9,466 bases of DNA from Flavobacterium sp. (lineage in GTDB: Bacteria > Bacteroidota > Bacteroidia > Flavobacteriales > Flavobacteriaceae), in contig JAGNPF010000031.1 of assembly GCA_017989775.1 (NCBI GenBank), positions 1 through 9,466 on the forward strand. The letters are read 5' to 3'. The translations under genes were made by a program, and so were the position numbers. The notes beneath the pieces are model-generated. The model saw only the letters and a program-made list of their open reading frames with translations, was not told the origin of the DNA and did no database searches. Of the stretch, positions 1-6,276 are shown piece by piece. How positions within the stretch are numbered: the stretch's first letter is position 1; the number at the start of each line of letters is the position of its first letter.

Positions 1-1
1 T

Positions 2-1714
2 GCCAATATTTCCTATCAAGAAGCGATGGAATTGACGCATTTCCGTGCCAAAGTGTTGTATCCGCCAACGATTCAACCCGTTTTGAGAAAAAACATTCCG
101 ATTCTCATCAAAAACACTTTCGAACCAGAATCCGAAGGAACATTGATTTCGGATAAAGTGATATCCAACTCCAATCCGGTAAAAGGTATCAGCCATATCG
201 AGAACATCACCTTGATTACATTGGAAGGCTCTGGAATGATTGGTGTTGCCGGTTCGTCCAAAAGACTTTTCGAAGTGTTGTCACACGAAAACATCAACGT
301 GATTTTTATTACCCAAGCTTCTTCGGAACATTCGATTTGTATTGGAATTCTTAATTCCGATGCCGAAAAAGCGGAAAACGCCATCAACAAGGCTTTCGCC
401 AATGAAATTGCCCAAAATAAAATTGACCCTTGCATCGTGGAAACTGATCTTTGCATCATTGCTTTGGTGGGAGAAAACATGAAAAACCACCAAGGTCTGA
501 GCGGAAGAATGTTCAGTACTTTGGGTAAAAATAACGTCAACATCCGCGCCATTGCACAAGGTGCTTCCGAAAGAAACATTTCGGCGGTCATCAACGAAAG
601 AGACGTCAAAAAAGCACTGAACTCGCTGCATGAAAATTTCTTCGAGGAAAACACCAAACAATTGAACTTGTTCGTGATGGGGGTTGGAAACGTGGGCGAA
701 AAATTCATCGAACAAATCAGCCAACAAAAGAAATTCCTGAAGGAAAACCTGAAAATAAACTTGAGAGTCATTGCCGTTTCGAATTCCAGAAAAATGTATT
801 TCGACGAAGACGGAATCCCTTTGAAAGAATGGCAATCGCTATTGGAAAACGGAGAAACTGCCAACAAAGAATCCTTCATTGCCAAAGTGAAAGGACTCAA
901 TTTGCGCAACAGTATTTTCGTGGACATCACTGCCAACCAAGAAGTTTCAGAAACTTACGAACAATACTTGAAACAAAACGTTGCCGTGGTGACTTGCAAC
1001 AAAATTGCCTGTTCTTCGGCTTACGACAATTACAAGAAACTAAAAAACCTTTCCCGTCAATTCAATGCCCCATTCTTGTTTGAAACCAATGTGGGCGCAG
1101 GATTGCCAATCATTGACACCTTGAAACACTTGATTGCTTCGGGCGACAAAGTGAACAAAATCCAGGCGGTTTTATCGGGAAGTTTGAACTTCATCTTCAA
1201 CAATTTCGACGAAAATCATTCATTCCATGACGTTGTAAAAGAAGCGGGAGTGCAAGGATTTACCGAACCAGACCCTAAAATTGACTTAAGCGGAGTGGAC
1301 GTGGCCAGAAAGATTTTGATCCTGATTCGCGAAAGCGGTTATCAATTCGACATCGAAGACATTGCCAACAGATCGTTCTTGCCAGCCGAATGTTTGGCAA
1401 CAACAAACAACGAAGACTTTTTCAAATCATTAATTAAGAATGCAGCTCATTTCGAAAATCTATTGTCAGAAGCCAAAGCAAAAGATAGTCGTTTGAAATA
1501 CGTGGCGACTTTCGAAAACGGAAAAGCCAGCGTTGGTTTGGAATTCATCCCGAAAGAAAGTCCGTTCTACAATTTGGAAGGAAAAGACAATATCGTGCAA
1601 TTCTACACAGACAGATATGTGGACCAACCTTTATTGATAAAAGGTGCCGGTGCCGGTGCTGCCGTTACGGCTTCGGGAATTTTTGCCGACGTGATTCGAA
1701 TTGGAAATATATAA
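2..1714 (+). CDS. thrA: Bifunctional aspartokinase I/homoserine dehydrogenase I, C-terminal part (5' end outside window)
   Basis: This is the first and third enzyme of aspartate-to-threonine synthesis: it phosphorylates aspartate and reduces aspartate semialdehyde to homoserine with NAD(P)H. The first full codon is at base 2 and about 570 residues are visible. ThrA in E. coli is 820 aa, so roughly the N-terminal 250 residues (most of the kinase catalytic domain) are missing. Counting from the ATG at base 26, the end of the kinase domain (AKVLYPPT, 8-15) is followed by a tandem ACT regulatory region (about 58-205). Next come a Rossmann NAD(P)-binding motif (GVGNVGE, 219-225), the homoserine dehydrogenase lysine region (TCNK, 323-326), TNVGAGLP (354-361), LSGSLNFIF (383-391) and GFTEPDPKIDLSGVDVARK (411-429). 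The fused layout is as in enteric ThrA, and the ACT pair suggests feedback control by threonine (family knowledge). It is followed by thrB and thrC on the same strand. One oddity is an arginine at residue 7, where the family normally has glycine (FGAKVL). Confidence 0.96.
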   Translation, partial: ANISYQEAMELTHFRAKVLYPPTIQPVLRKNIPILIKNTFEPESEGTLISDKVISNSNPVKGISHIENITLITLEGSGMIGVAGSSKRLFEVLSHENINVIFITQASSEHSICIGILNSDAEKAENAINKAFANEIAQNKIDPCIVETDLCIIALVGENMKNHQGLSGRMFSTLGKNNVNIRAIAQGASERNISAVINERDVKKALNSLHENFFEENTKQLNLFVMGVGNVGEKFIEQISQQKKFLKENLKINLRVIAVSNSRKMYFDEDGIPLKEWQSLLENGETANKESFIAKVKGLNLRNSIFVDITANQEVSETYEQYLKQNVAVVTCNKIACSSAYDNYKKLKNLSRQFNAPFLFETNVGAGLPIIDTLKHLIASGDKVNKIQAVLSGSLNFIFNNFDENHSFHDVVKEAGVQGFTEPDPKIDLSGVDVARKILILIRESGYQFDIEDIANRSFLPAECLATTNNEDFFKSLIKNAAHFENLLSEAKAKDSRLKYVATFENGKASVGLEFIPKESPFYNLEGKDNIVQFYTDRYVDQPLLIKGAGAGAAVTASGIFADVIRIGNI

Positions 1715-1725
1715 TAGACGTTGCG

Positions 1726-1754
1726 GTAGAGACGTTGCAATGCAACGTCTCTAC
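1726..1754. repeat. 29-bp perfect palindrome in the thrA-thrB gap
   Basis: The left arm GTAGAGACGTTGCA and right arm TGCAACGTCTCTAC are perfect reverse complements separated by a single A. A partial copy of the left arm (AGACGTTGC, 1716-1724) lies 14 bp upstream in direct orientation at 1730-1738. The palindrome fills half of the 58-bp gap between the thrA stop and thrB start. There is no T-run after it, so it does not look like an intrinsic terminator. I recall very similar GTAGAGACG...CGTCTCTAC palindromes dispersed in Flavobacterium genomes, which would make it a REP-like element. That family link is from memory. Confidence 0.85.
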
Positions 1755-1772
1755 AATACAAAACAATAAATT

Positions 1773-2693
1773 ATGAATGAAATAAAAATATTTTGCCCTG
1801 CCACCATTGCCAATCTTTCCTGTGGATTTGACGTTCTTGGATTGTGTTTGGCCACTGCGGGTGACGAAATGATTATTCGAAAATCGGATGTAAAAGGCAT
1901 TCGCATCACCAAAATAGTTGGTGCTGATTTACCTTTGGAAACCGAAAAAAATGTGTCCGGCGTGGCTGCTTTGGCGATGTTGGAAGAAGTGGAAACCGAA
2001 TTTGGTTTCGAAATTGAAATCTACAAACACATCAAGGCGGGAAGCGGAATCGGAAGCAGCGCTGCCAGTTCGGCTGGGGCTGTTTTTGGAATCAACGAAT
2101 TGTTGGGACGACCATTTACCCGAAAAGAATTGGTAAAATTTGCCATGCAAGGCGAAAAATTGGCCAGTGGAAATGCCCATGCGGACAACGTTGCCCCTTG
2201 CCTTTTGGGCGGATTTACCTTGGTAAGAAGTTCCAATCCTTTGGACATCATTAAAATTGACAGCCCATCGGAATTGTATGCCACCGTGGTGCATCCCCAA
2301 ATTGAGTTGAAAACCTCGGATGCCCGTTCGGTATTGAAACAAACCGTTTCCCTGAAAAGTGCCATCACCCAATGGGGAAATGTGGGCGGATTGGTTGCCG
2401 GATTATATACCCAAGATTACGAATTGATTGGACGTTCCCTGCACGACGAAATCATCGAGCCGGTTCGCAGCATGTTGATTCCCGGTTTCGATTTAATCAA
2501 GAAAGCCGCTTACGAAAACGGAGCTTTAGGTTCCGGAATTTCAGGTTCGGGGCCTTCTATTTTTGCATTGAGCAAAGGAAAAGAAACCGCCGACAAAATC
2601 GCCAAAGCGATGAGTGCCGTTTATGACGAAATCAATTTACCTTATGAAATTCACGTTTCAAAAGTAAACCCGGACGGAGTTACAATTATATAA
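1773..2693 (+). CDS. thrB: Homoserine kinase (GHMP family)
   Basis: This enzyme phosphorylates homoserine to O-phosphohomoserine with ATP in the cytoplasm, the fourth step of threonine synthesis. At 306 aa it matches the usual size (E. coli ThrB is 310). The three GHMP kinase motifs are present: N-terminal CPATIANLSCGFDVLG (8-23), the phosphate-binding loop GSGIGSSAASS (90-100), and the C-terminal glycine loop GSGISGSGPSIFAL (253-266). The HADNVAPCLLGG stretch (136-147) is also typical of homoserine kinase. The ATG at 1773 puts motif 1 at the expected distance from the N-terminus. The upstream sequence is A/T-rich with no Shine-Dalgarno sequence, as is usual in Bacteroidetes. It lies between thrA and thrC on the same strand and is very probably co-transcribed with both. 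Confidence 0.97.
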   Translation: MNEIKIFCPATIANLSCGFDVLGLCLATAGDEMIIRKSDVKGIRITKIVGADLPLETEKNVSGVAALAMLEEVETEFGFEIEIYKHIKAGSGIGSSAASSAGAVFGINELLGRPFTRKELVKFAMQGEKLASGNAHADNVAPCLLGGFTLVRSSNPLDIIKIDSPSELYATVVHPQIELKTSDARSVLKQTVSLKSAITQWGNVGGLVAGLYTQDYELIGRSLHDEIIEPVRSMLIPGFDLIKKAAYENGALGSGISGSGPSIFALSKGKETADKIAKAMSAVYDEINLPYEIHVSKVNPDGVTII

Positions 2694-2704
2694 GAAGTTA
2701 GATA

Positions 2705-2744
2705 TACGAAATACGATGTTGGAATTACAATATCGTATTTCGTA
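2705..2744. repeat. Inverted repeat with 13-bp perfect arms in the thrB-thrC gap
   Basis: TACGAAATACGAT (2705-2717) and ATCGTATTTCGTA (2732-2744) are perfect reverse complements flanking a 14-base loop. It sits 11 bases after the thrB stop. No T-run follows directly, so transcription into thrC is not obviously stopped. In the transcript it would form a hairpin between two co-transcribed genes. Confidence 0.8.
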
Positions 2745-2760
2745 AATCGTAAATCGTAAA
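2740..2760. repeat. Tandem heptamer TCGTAAA x3
   Basis: Three exact consecutive copies of TCGTAAA overlap the right arm of the preceding inverted repeat and end 7 bases before the thrC start codon. Copy number at such short arrays can vary by replication slippage. Here the array lies in the thrC translation initiation region, so a change could alter spacing or structure (inference). Confidence 0.85.
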
Positions 2761-2767
2761 TTAAAAA

Positions 2768-4057
2768 ATGAAATACTACAGTTTAAACCATAATGCCCCA
2801 AAAGTTTCTTTTCAGGAAGCCGTAATACAAGGATTGGCAACCGACAAAGGATTGTATTTTCCGGAATCCATCACGCCATTAAAAGCTGATTTTTTCGAAA
2901 ATATCGAAAAGTTGAGCAACGAAGAAATTGCTTTCGAAGCCATCCAACAATTTGTAGGCGACGAAATTCCAGCCGAAACCCTGAAACAAATCATAGCCGA
3001 AACCTTGTGTTTTGATTTCCCGACCGTGAAAGTGGAAGAAGGAATTTATGCCTTGGAATTGTATCACGGGCCAACAATGGCGTTCAAAGACGTGGGAGCG
3101 CGTTTTATGTCGCGTTGTTTGGGTTATTTCAACAAAGACAAAAAAGACAACAAAAACACGGTTCTTGTGGCTACTTCCGGTGATACGGGAGGAGCTGTTG
3201 CGAGTGGTTTTCTTGGCGTTCAAGGCGTGGAAGTCGTGATTTTATACCCTTCGGGAAAAGTTAGCGACATTCAAGAAAGACAATTGACCACTTTGGGACA
3301 AAACATCAAGGCATTGGAAGTGGACGGCGTTTTCGACGATTGCCAAGATATGGTGAAAAAAGCCTTTTTGGACGAAAGTTTGAACCACAAAAACCTGACT
3401 TCGGCCAACTCTATCAACATTGCCCGTTGGTTGCCGCAAATGTTTTACTTTTTCTTTGCTTACAAACAATTGAAATCACAAAACAAACCTTTGGTATTTT
3501 CTTGCCCAAGCGGAAATTTCGGAAACATTTGTGCCGGAATCATGGCCAAAAAATTAGGCTTGCCTATCGAACATTTCGTGGCTTCGACCAATGTAAATGA
3601 TACCGTGCCGAGATTCTTGGAAAAAGGAAATTACGATCCAAAACCATCTAAAGCCACCATTTCGAATGCGATGGACGTTGGAAATCCAAGTAATTTCATC
3701 CGCATCCAGGAAATGTACAACAACGATTTGGAGCAATTCAAAAAAGATTTCTCTTCGTTTTCCTATACCGATGCCGAAACTTTGGAAGCCATGCAATCCA
3801 TCTACAAAACCGACGGTTACATTGCCGAACCTCACGGCACCGTGGGGTATTTGGGCTTGAAAAAAGAATTAAAAAACCACCCGAATGCCATTGGAATTTT
3901 CTTGGAAACAGCCCATCCCATCAAATTTTTGGATGTGGTGGAACCGGCTTTGGACATCCAATTGCCTATTCCAACCCAAATTGAAAGCGTGTTGAACAAA
4001 GAAAAAGTAAGCACAAAAATCAAGACTTACGAGGAATTGAAAGCGTTTTTGGGATAA
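2768..4057 (+). CDS. thrC: Threonine synthase (PLP-dependent)
   Basis: This enzyme converts O-phosphohomoserine to threonine and phosphate using pyridoxal phosphate, the last step of the pathway. Its 429 aa match the E. coli-type enzyme (428 aa). An N-terminal threonine synthase segment (VSFQEAVIQGLATDKGLYFP, 13-32) precedes the catalytic core. The PLP-binding lysine is K107 in HGPTMAFKDVGARF (100-113). SGDTGGAVASG (137-147) and SCPSGNFGN (245-253) are the conserved PLP-phosphate and active-site loops. EPHGTVGYLGL (354-364) and ETAHPIKF (380-387) are also family hallmarks. It is the third gene of the thr operon, 74 bp after thrB. The start codon follows an A/T-rich leader with the TCGTAAA array and no Shine-Dalgarno sequence. 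Transcription should end at the hairpin at 4081-4119. Confidence 0.97.
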   Translation: MKYYSLNHNAPKVSFQEAVIQGLATDKGLYFPESITPLKADFFENIEKLSNEEIAFEAIQQFVGDEIPAETLKQIIAETLCFDFPTVKVEEGIYALELYHGPTMAFKDVGARFMSRCLGYFNKDKKDNKNTVLVATSGDTGGAVASGFLGVQGVEVVILYPSGKVSDIQERQLTTLGQNIKALEVDGVFDDCQDMVKKAFLDESLNHKNLTSANSINIARWLPQMFYFFFAYKQLKSQNKPLVFSCPSGNFGNICAGIMAKKLGLPIEHFVASTNVNDTVPRFLEKGNYDPKPSKATISNAMDVGNPSNFIRIQEMYNNDLEQFKKDFSSFSYTDAETLEAMQSIYKTDGYIAEPHGTVGYLGLKKELKNHPNAIGIFLETAHPIKFLDVVEPALDIQLPIPTQIESVLNKEKVSTKIKTYEELKAFLG

Positions 4058-4080
4058 TATTCAATACCTGTTTTAAAATA

Positions 4081-4119
4081 AAAAAAACGGCTGAAATATC
4101 ATTTTCAGTCGTTTTTTTT
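4081..4119. terminator. Intrinsic terminator, probably bidirectional, between convergent thrC and the SYLF gene
   Basis: The stem CGGCTGAAA (4088-4096) pairs with TTTCAGTCG (4103-4111) through one G-U wobble around a 6-base loop. It is flanked by seven A residues on the left (4081-4087) and eight T residues on the right (4112-4119). The T-run serves thrC on the + strand. The A-run gives a U-run for the - strand gene ending at 4157. It lies 23 bases after the thrC stop. Confidence 0.9.
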
Positions 4120-4125
4120 GTTATA

Positions 4126-4139
4126 TCGAGCGCAGTCGA
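4126..4139. repeat. Short imperfect palindrome TCGAGCGCAGTCGA
   Basis: A 14-bp motif with TCGA at both ends lies just beyond the thrC terminator. I recall this motif (reverse complement TCGACTGCGCTCGA) as very common in intergenic DNA of Flavobacteria, often next to terminators. That recollection is not a search result. Confidence 0.55.
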
Positions 4140-4156
4140 ATTTTTTTTCCAATGGA

Positions 4157-4696
4157 TTACATTTTATTAAACTTGAACTTCTGTCCACCAATCGATGCTT
4201 CATACATCAGTCCGCCTTTCTGCATGGTGAAGACCATGACGCCATTGGTGTATTTGGCATTTGCCGAAGTACCTGCTTTTGCGGCCACTGCCGAAGCTTG
4301 GGCAGAAAACTCGAATTGGCTATTTTTAAATCGATCCAATTCTTTTTTTGACTCAAAAAATATTATCTCGCGATAGGCTTGTCCGCCAGCCTGGAGGCCA
4401 ATGCTCACTTGCGACAACTTGGCCATGCCTACCATCACGTCTTTTTCATAGACAACCCCGTTGCCGGCTGCTCCTCCTACTCCAATCCCACCTTTGCCTA
4501 CATTGGGAAAAATGACATAACCGTAAGCGGATTCAAAAAGTCCTTTCATGAGCGCGTCTTTTTTAAGAAATTCGGCCTTTGCCGTCTTGCTGTCGGCAAC
4601 AACTTTATCATTTTTAGAATCAGATTGTCCCAAAACAGGCATTATGTTTAGTACACAAGCCAGAAACATTACCAAAATAAAATGCAATTTTTTCAT
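4157..4696 (-). CDS. Secreted SYLF/YSC84-domain lipid-binding protein
   Basis: This is a 179-aa protein with an N-terminal signal sequence: KK at 2-3, a hydrophobic stretch at about 4-22, and likely cleavage after VLG (21-23). The mature part is a SYLF (YSC84) domain. It shows the AYGYVIFPNVGKGGIGVGGAAGNGVVY stretch (57-83), glycine-rich repeats (GLQAGGQAYREIIFF, 100-114) and the C-terminal GVMVFTMQKGGLMYEASIGGQKF (152-174). In eukaryotes SYLF proteins bind phosphoinositides. Bacterial homologues are exported and their function is largely undefined, so a periplasmic or envelope lipid-associated role is inference. A cysteine at residue 14 sits in FLAC, a poor lipobox, so secretion by signal peptidase I is favoured over lipoprotein anchoring. 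The gene is monocistronic, with its own promoter upstream, and converges on thrC. Confidence 0.9.
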   Translation of the reverse strand: MKKLHFILVMFLACVLNIMPVLGQSDSKNDKVVADSKTAKAEFLKKDALMKGLFESAYGYVIFPNVGKGGIGVGGAAGNGVVYEKDVMVGMAKLSQVSIGLQAGGQAYREIIFFESKKELDRFKNSQFEFSAQASAVAAKAGTSANAKYTNGVMVFTMQKGGLMYEASIGGQKFKFNKM

Positions 4697-4734
4697 GATT
4701 ATATAAATTAAATTAATCTGATAATTCTTTACTC

Positions 4735-4763
4735 AAAGGTAAAACTAATTTCACCAACACAAT
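4735..4763 (-). promoter_or_regulatory. Bacteroidetes-type sigma-A promoter for the SYLF gene
   Basis: On the - strand TTG (4763-4761) is followed after 18 bases by TACCTTTG (4742-4735), an exact fit to the Bacteroidetes consensus TTG-N17-23-TAnnTTTG. The implied start of transcription is near 4729, giving a 5' leader of about 30 bases before the ATG at 4696. The surrounding 200-bp gap is strongly A/T-rich and has no gene. Confidence 0.65.
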
Positions 4764-4829
4764 CATAAAAAACTTGATTATCAACACAATACATAAATAA
4801 AATTTAAAAAACATTTTAGTCAGAAACCT

Positions 4830-4857
4830 AAAAAAATTCTGCGAATTCGCAGATTTT
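4830..4857 (-). terminator. Intrinsic terminator of the kinase/DUF3037 unit, built on a 16-bp perfect palindrome
   Basis: TCTGCGAATTCGCAGA (4838-4853) is a perfect palindrome. As RNA it forms a 6-bp stem with an AATT loop, extended by A-T pairs beyond one mismatch. On the - strand it is followed by a run of seven T (complement of 4830-4836). It lies 46 bases after the DUF3037 stop codon and is well placed to end that transcript before the SYLF promoter. Confidence 0.75.
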
Positions 4858-4898
4858 AAAATATCACCTAAATGATTTATAGAATTTTCTTTTATAAG

Positions 4899-5282
4899 CT
4901 ACAAAACCAATTCATTGAACAAGTGCTGAACGGTTGCTTCCAAATCTGTACACAAACCCGTATGCGGTCTCGAAGTTTGTATCGCCGAACTTCGGATAGC
5001 GGTCAACCACCGAAAACGGGATGCAATATCAAACTCGCCAATAGGCCCGCCTGCTTTGCCTCCGTGAGCAATTTTTTGAAAAGAGGACAAATTCAATTCC
5101 AGTTGTTCCAAATCAAAATCTTCCGAAAACAATACTAATTTTGCTTCATTGACAGTGTAAAGCATTTTTATGAATTTTGCTCTTTTGCAAAACAGAATGA
5201 TGCCTACATTCAGGAATTCTTCTCGTTCTACTTTTGGTACAACGCGAATAACGGCATATTCATATAAGTTTTTCTCTTGCAT
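4899..5282 (-). CDS. DUF3037 family protein, partner of the adjacent HipA-like kinase
   Basis: This is a small soluble protein of 127 aa from the ATG at 5282, or 131 aa from an in-frame ATG at 5294. The shorter form is preferred because MQEKNLYEYAVIRVVP resembles the family N-terminus as I remember it; both overlap the upstream kinase gene (23 or 35 bases). Counting from the longer start, visible conserved stretches are YEYAVIRVVPKVEREEFLNV (11-30) followed by GIILFC (31-36), RFRWLTAIRSSAIQTSRPHT (93-112) with several arginines, and a C-terminal helix ending in LFNELVL. No signal peptide, membrane segment or known catalytic motif is seen. The function is unknown. The overlap indicates translational coupling with the kinase, which suggests a joint role as regulator, substrate or complex partner (inference). 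I recall DUF3037 genes next to HipA-like kinases in many genomes. Confidence 0.85.
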   Translation of the reverse strand: MQEKNLYEYAVIRVVPKVEREEFLNVGIILFCKRAKFIKMLYTVNEAKLVLFSEDFDLEQLELNLSSFQKIAHGGKAGGPIGEFDIASRFRWLTAIRSSAIQTSRPHTGLCTDLEATVQHLFNELVL

Positions 5283-6054
5283 TTTGGGCTTCATTTATAA
5301 AAATTTGGGAATGGTTCAATCTCGTCCACAAAAAGTTGAAATAAACGGCTCTTATTTCTTCCGGAGTTTCATCGGTATCTTCCCAATGCAACCAATCTTC
5401 TGGAATATAATTGACAATATCCTGTAGTATTTCTTTGGTGAGCAATTTTTTAAAAAGAAGATCCGTTGCTGCCAATTCACTCGCTTGCGGCAATAAAACA
5501 TGGTCTTTTATCAAAGCAAAAGAACTTTGGGCGTGCTTTTCCCAGCTGGACCAGGAATGATGAAAATAAAGACAGGCTCCGTGATCTATTAACCACAATT
5601 CCTTATGCCAAATCAACATATTGGTATTGCGAAACGTACGATCTACATTGGTGATAAAAGCATCCAGCCAAACTATTTTCGAAGCCAATTCAGGAGACAA
5701 TTGTGTAACTACGGGATCAAAAGTAATAGCACCCGACAAAAAATGCAGTGCCAGATTTAGACCTTGGCTACCTTGTAATAAATCCTGAATTTCTTCGTCC
5801 CCTTCGTTACGTCCAAAAGCTTCATCGAGATTGGCAAACACCAATTCGGGCATTTTCAGATTCAAAACCCGGGCAATTTCTCCACCTATCAATTCGGCAA
5901 TCAGTGCTTTCACACCGTGTCCAGCACCTCTAAATTTCAAAACATATTTAAAATCGTCATCTGCCTCAGCCAAAGCGGGCAACGAACCGCCTTCCCGCAA
6001 CGGCGAAATGTAGCGCGTTACATTTACGGTTCTTAATTCAAGTGGTTTTTTCAT
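5260..6054 (-). CDS. HipA-like (HipA_2) Ser/Thr-type kinase
   Basis: This 264-aa protein resembles the stand-alone HipA-like kinase family (HipA_2). Its features fit a kinase of the HipA/PI3K-like fold. FKYVLKF (35-41) has K40 as candidate ATP-binding lysine, followed by GAGHGVKALIAELIGGEIAR (43-62). A catalytic-loop candidate is LDAFITNVDRTFRNTNML (130-147; D138 and N143), and a metal-binding DFG-like IDHG (156-159) carries D157. Canonical HipA of E. coli is 440 aa and has an extra N-terminal domain that is absent here. No HipB-like DNA-binding antitoxin gene is adjacent. Instead the 3' end overlaps the DUF3037 gene. An in-frame TAA lies 12 bases upstream of this ATG, which fixes the start. 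The substrate is unknown, and calling it a toxin is not justified from the sequence. Some databases label such proteins aminotransferases, which the motifs do not support. Confidence 0.85.
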   Translation of the reverse strand: MKKPLELRTVNVTRYISPLREGGSLPALAEADDDFKYVLKFRGAGHGVKALIAELIGGEIARVLNLKMPELVFANLDEAFGRNEGDEEIQDLLQGSQGLNLALHFLSGAITFDPVVTQLSPELASKIVWLDAFITNVDRTFRNTNMLIWHKELWLIDHGACLYFHHSWSSWEKHAQSSFALIKDHVLLPQASELAATDLLFKKLLTKEILQDIVNYIPEDWLHWEDTDETPEEIRAVYFNFLWTRLNHSQIFINEAQNAREKLI

Positions 6055-6073
6055 AATACGACTTTATGAGCTA

Positions 6074-6081
6074 CAAACTTA
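6074..6081 (-). promoter_or_regulatory. Candidate -7 element for the kinase/DUF3037 unit
   Basis: TAAGTTTG on the - strand matches the Bacteroidetes -7 consensus TAnnTTTG exactly and lies 19 bases before the kinase ATG. No TTG is found 17-23 bases upstream of it, so the match is partial. If used, the 5' leader would be only about 12 bases. Confidence 0.35.
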
Positions 6082-6115
6082 CAAATAACAATCCAGCTAC
6101 TTTGAGGATGTGTTG

Positions 6116-6132
6116 GTCAGTCTCCGACTGAC
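6116..6132. repeat. Short perfect hairpin, GTCAGTC arms
   Basis: GTCAGTC (6116-6122) and GACTGAC (6126-6132) are perfect reverse complements around TCC. They are followed on the + strand by AAAAA, not T, so it is not a + strand terminator. On the - strand no T-run follows the stem. It lies upstream of the kinase gene's candidate promoter, where it could be an operator or a dispersed repeat. I recall similar TCAGTC...GACTGA motifs in Flavobacterium intergenic DNA. Confidence 0.6.
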
Positions 6133-6240
6133 AAAAATAGCCCACGGATTTTAATATTTTTATTCCAAATTAAATGACCTTATGTGATATACATTTATTC
6201 ATTTGAAAAAATGTAAAACACAACACTTCTTCAAACGAAA

Positions 6241-6275
6241 AAATGTGTTTAATCACACTTTTCCAAAGGAAAGTG
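6241..6275 (-). terminator. Weak candidate terminator after nnrD
   Basis: Directly after the nnrD stop, - strand CACTTTCC pairs with GGAAAAGTG around TTT (6275-6256) with one bulged base. A second, weak TGTG/CACA hairpin ends in a run of T (complement of the A-run around 6238-6243). The structure is modest, so this is tentative. Confidence 0.4.
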
Positions 6276-6276
6276 A

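Noticed and set aside
73..936. Long open frame of 287 codons on the - strand opposite thrA
   Set aside because: It is antisense to a clearly conserved coding region, and its translation shows no recognisable domain. Codon bias of thrA explains the openness.
1726..1754. Intrinsic terminator between thrA and thrB
   Set aside because: The strong palindrome is not followed by a T-run on either strand, and it lies between genes that should be expressed together.
2740..2760. CRISPR-like array
   Set aside because: The repeat unit is 7 bp with no spacers, so it is a simple tandem repeat.
4653..4658. Lipoprotein signal at Cys14 of the SYLF protein
   Set aside because: FLAC has phenylalanine and leucine at -3 and -2, which fits the lipobox poorly, and a conventional cleavage site VLG|Q follows the hydrophobic core.
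4899..6054. Canonical HipBA toxin-antitoxin locus
   Set aside because: There is no helix-turn-helix HipB-like gene beside the kinase, and the kinase lacks the N-terminal domain of full HipA. A toxin-antitoxin role is kept only as one possibility.
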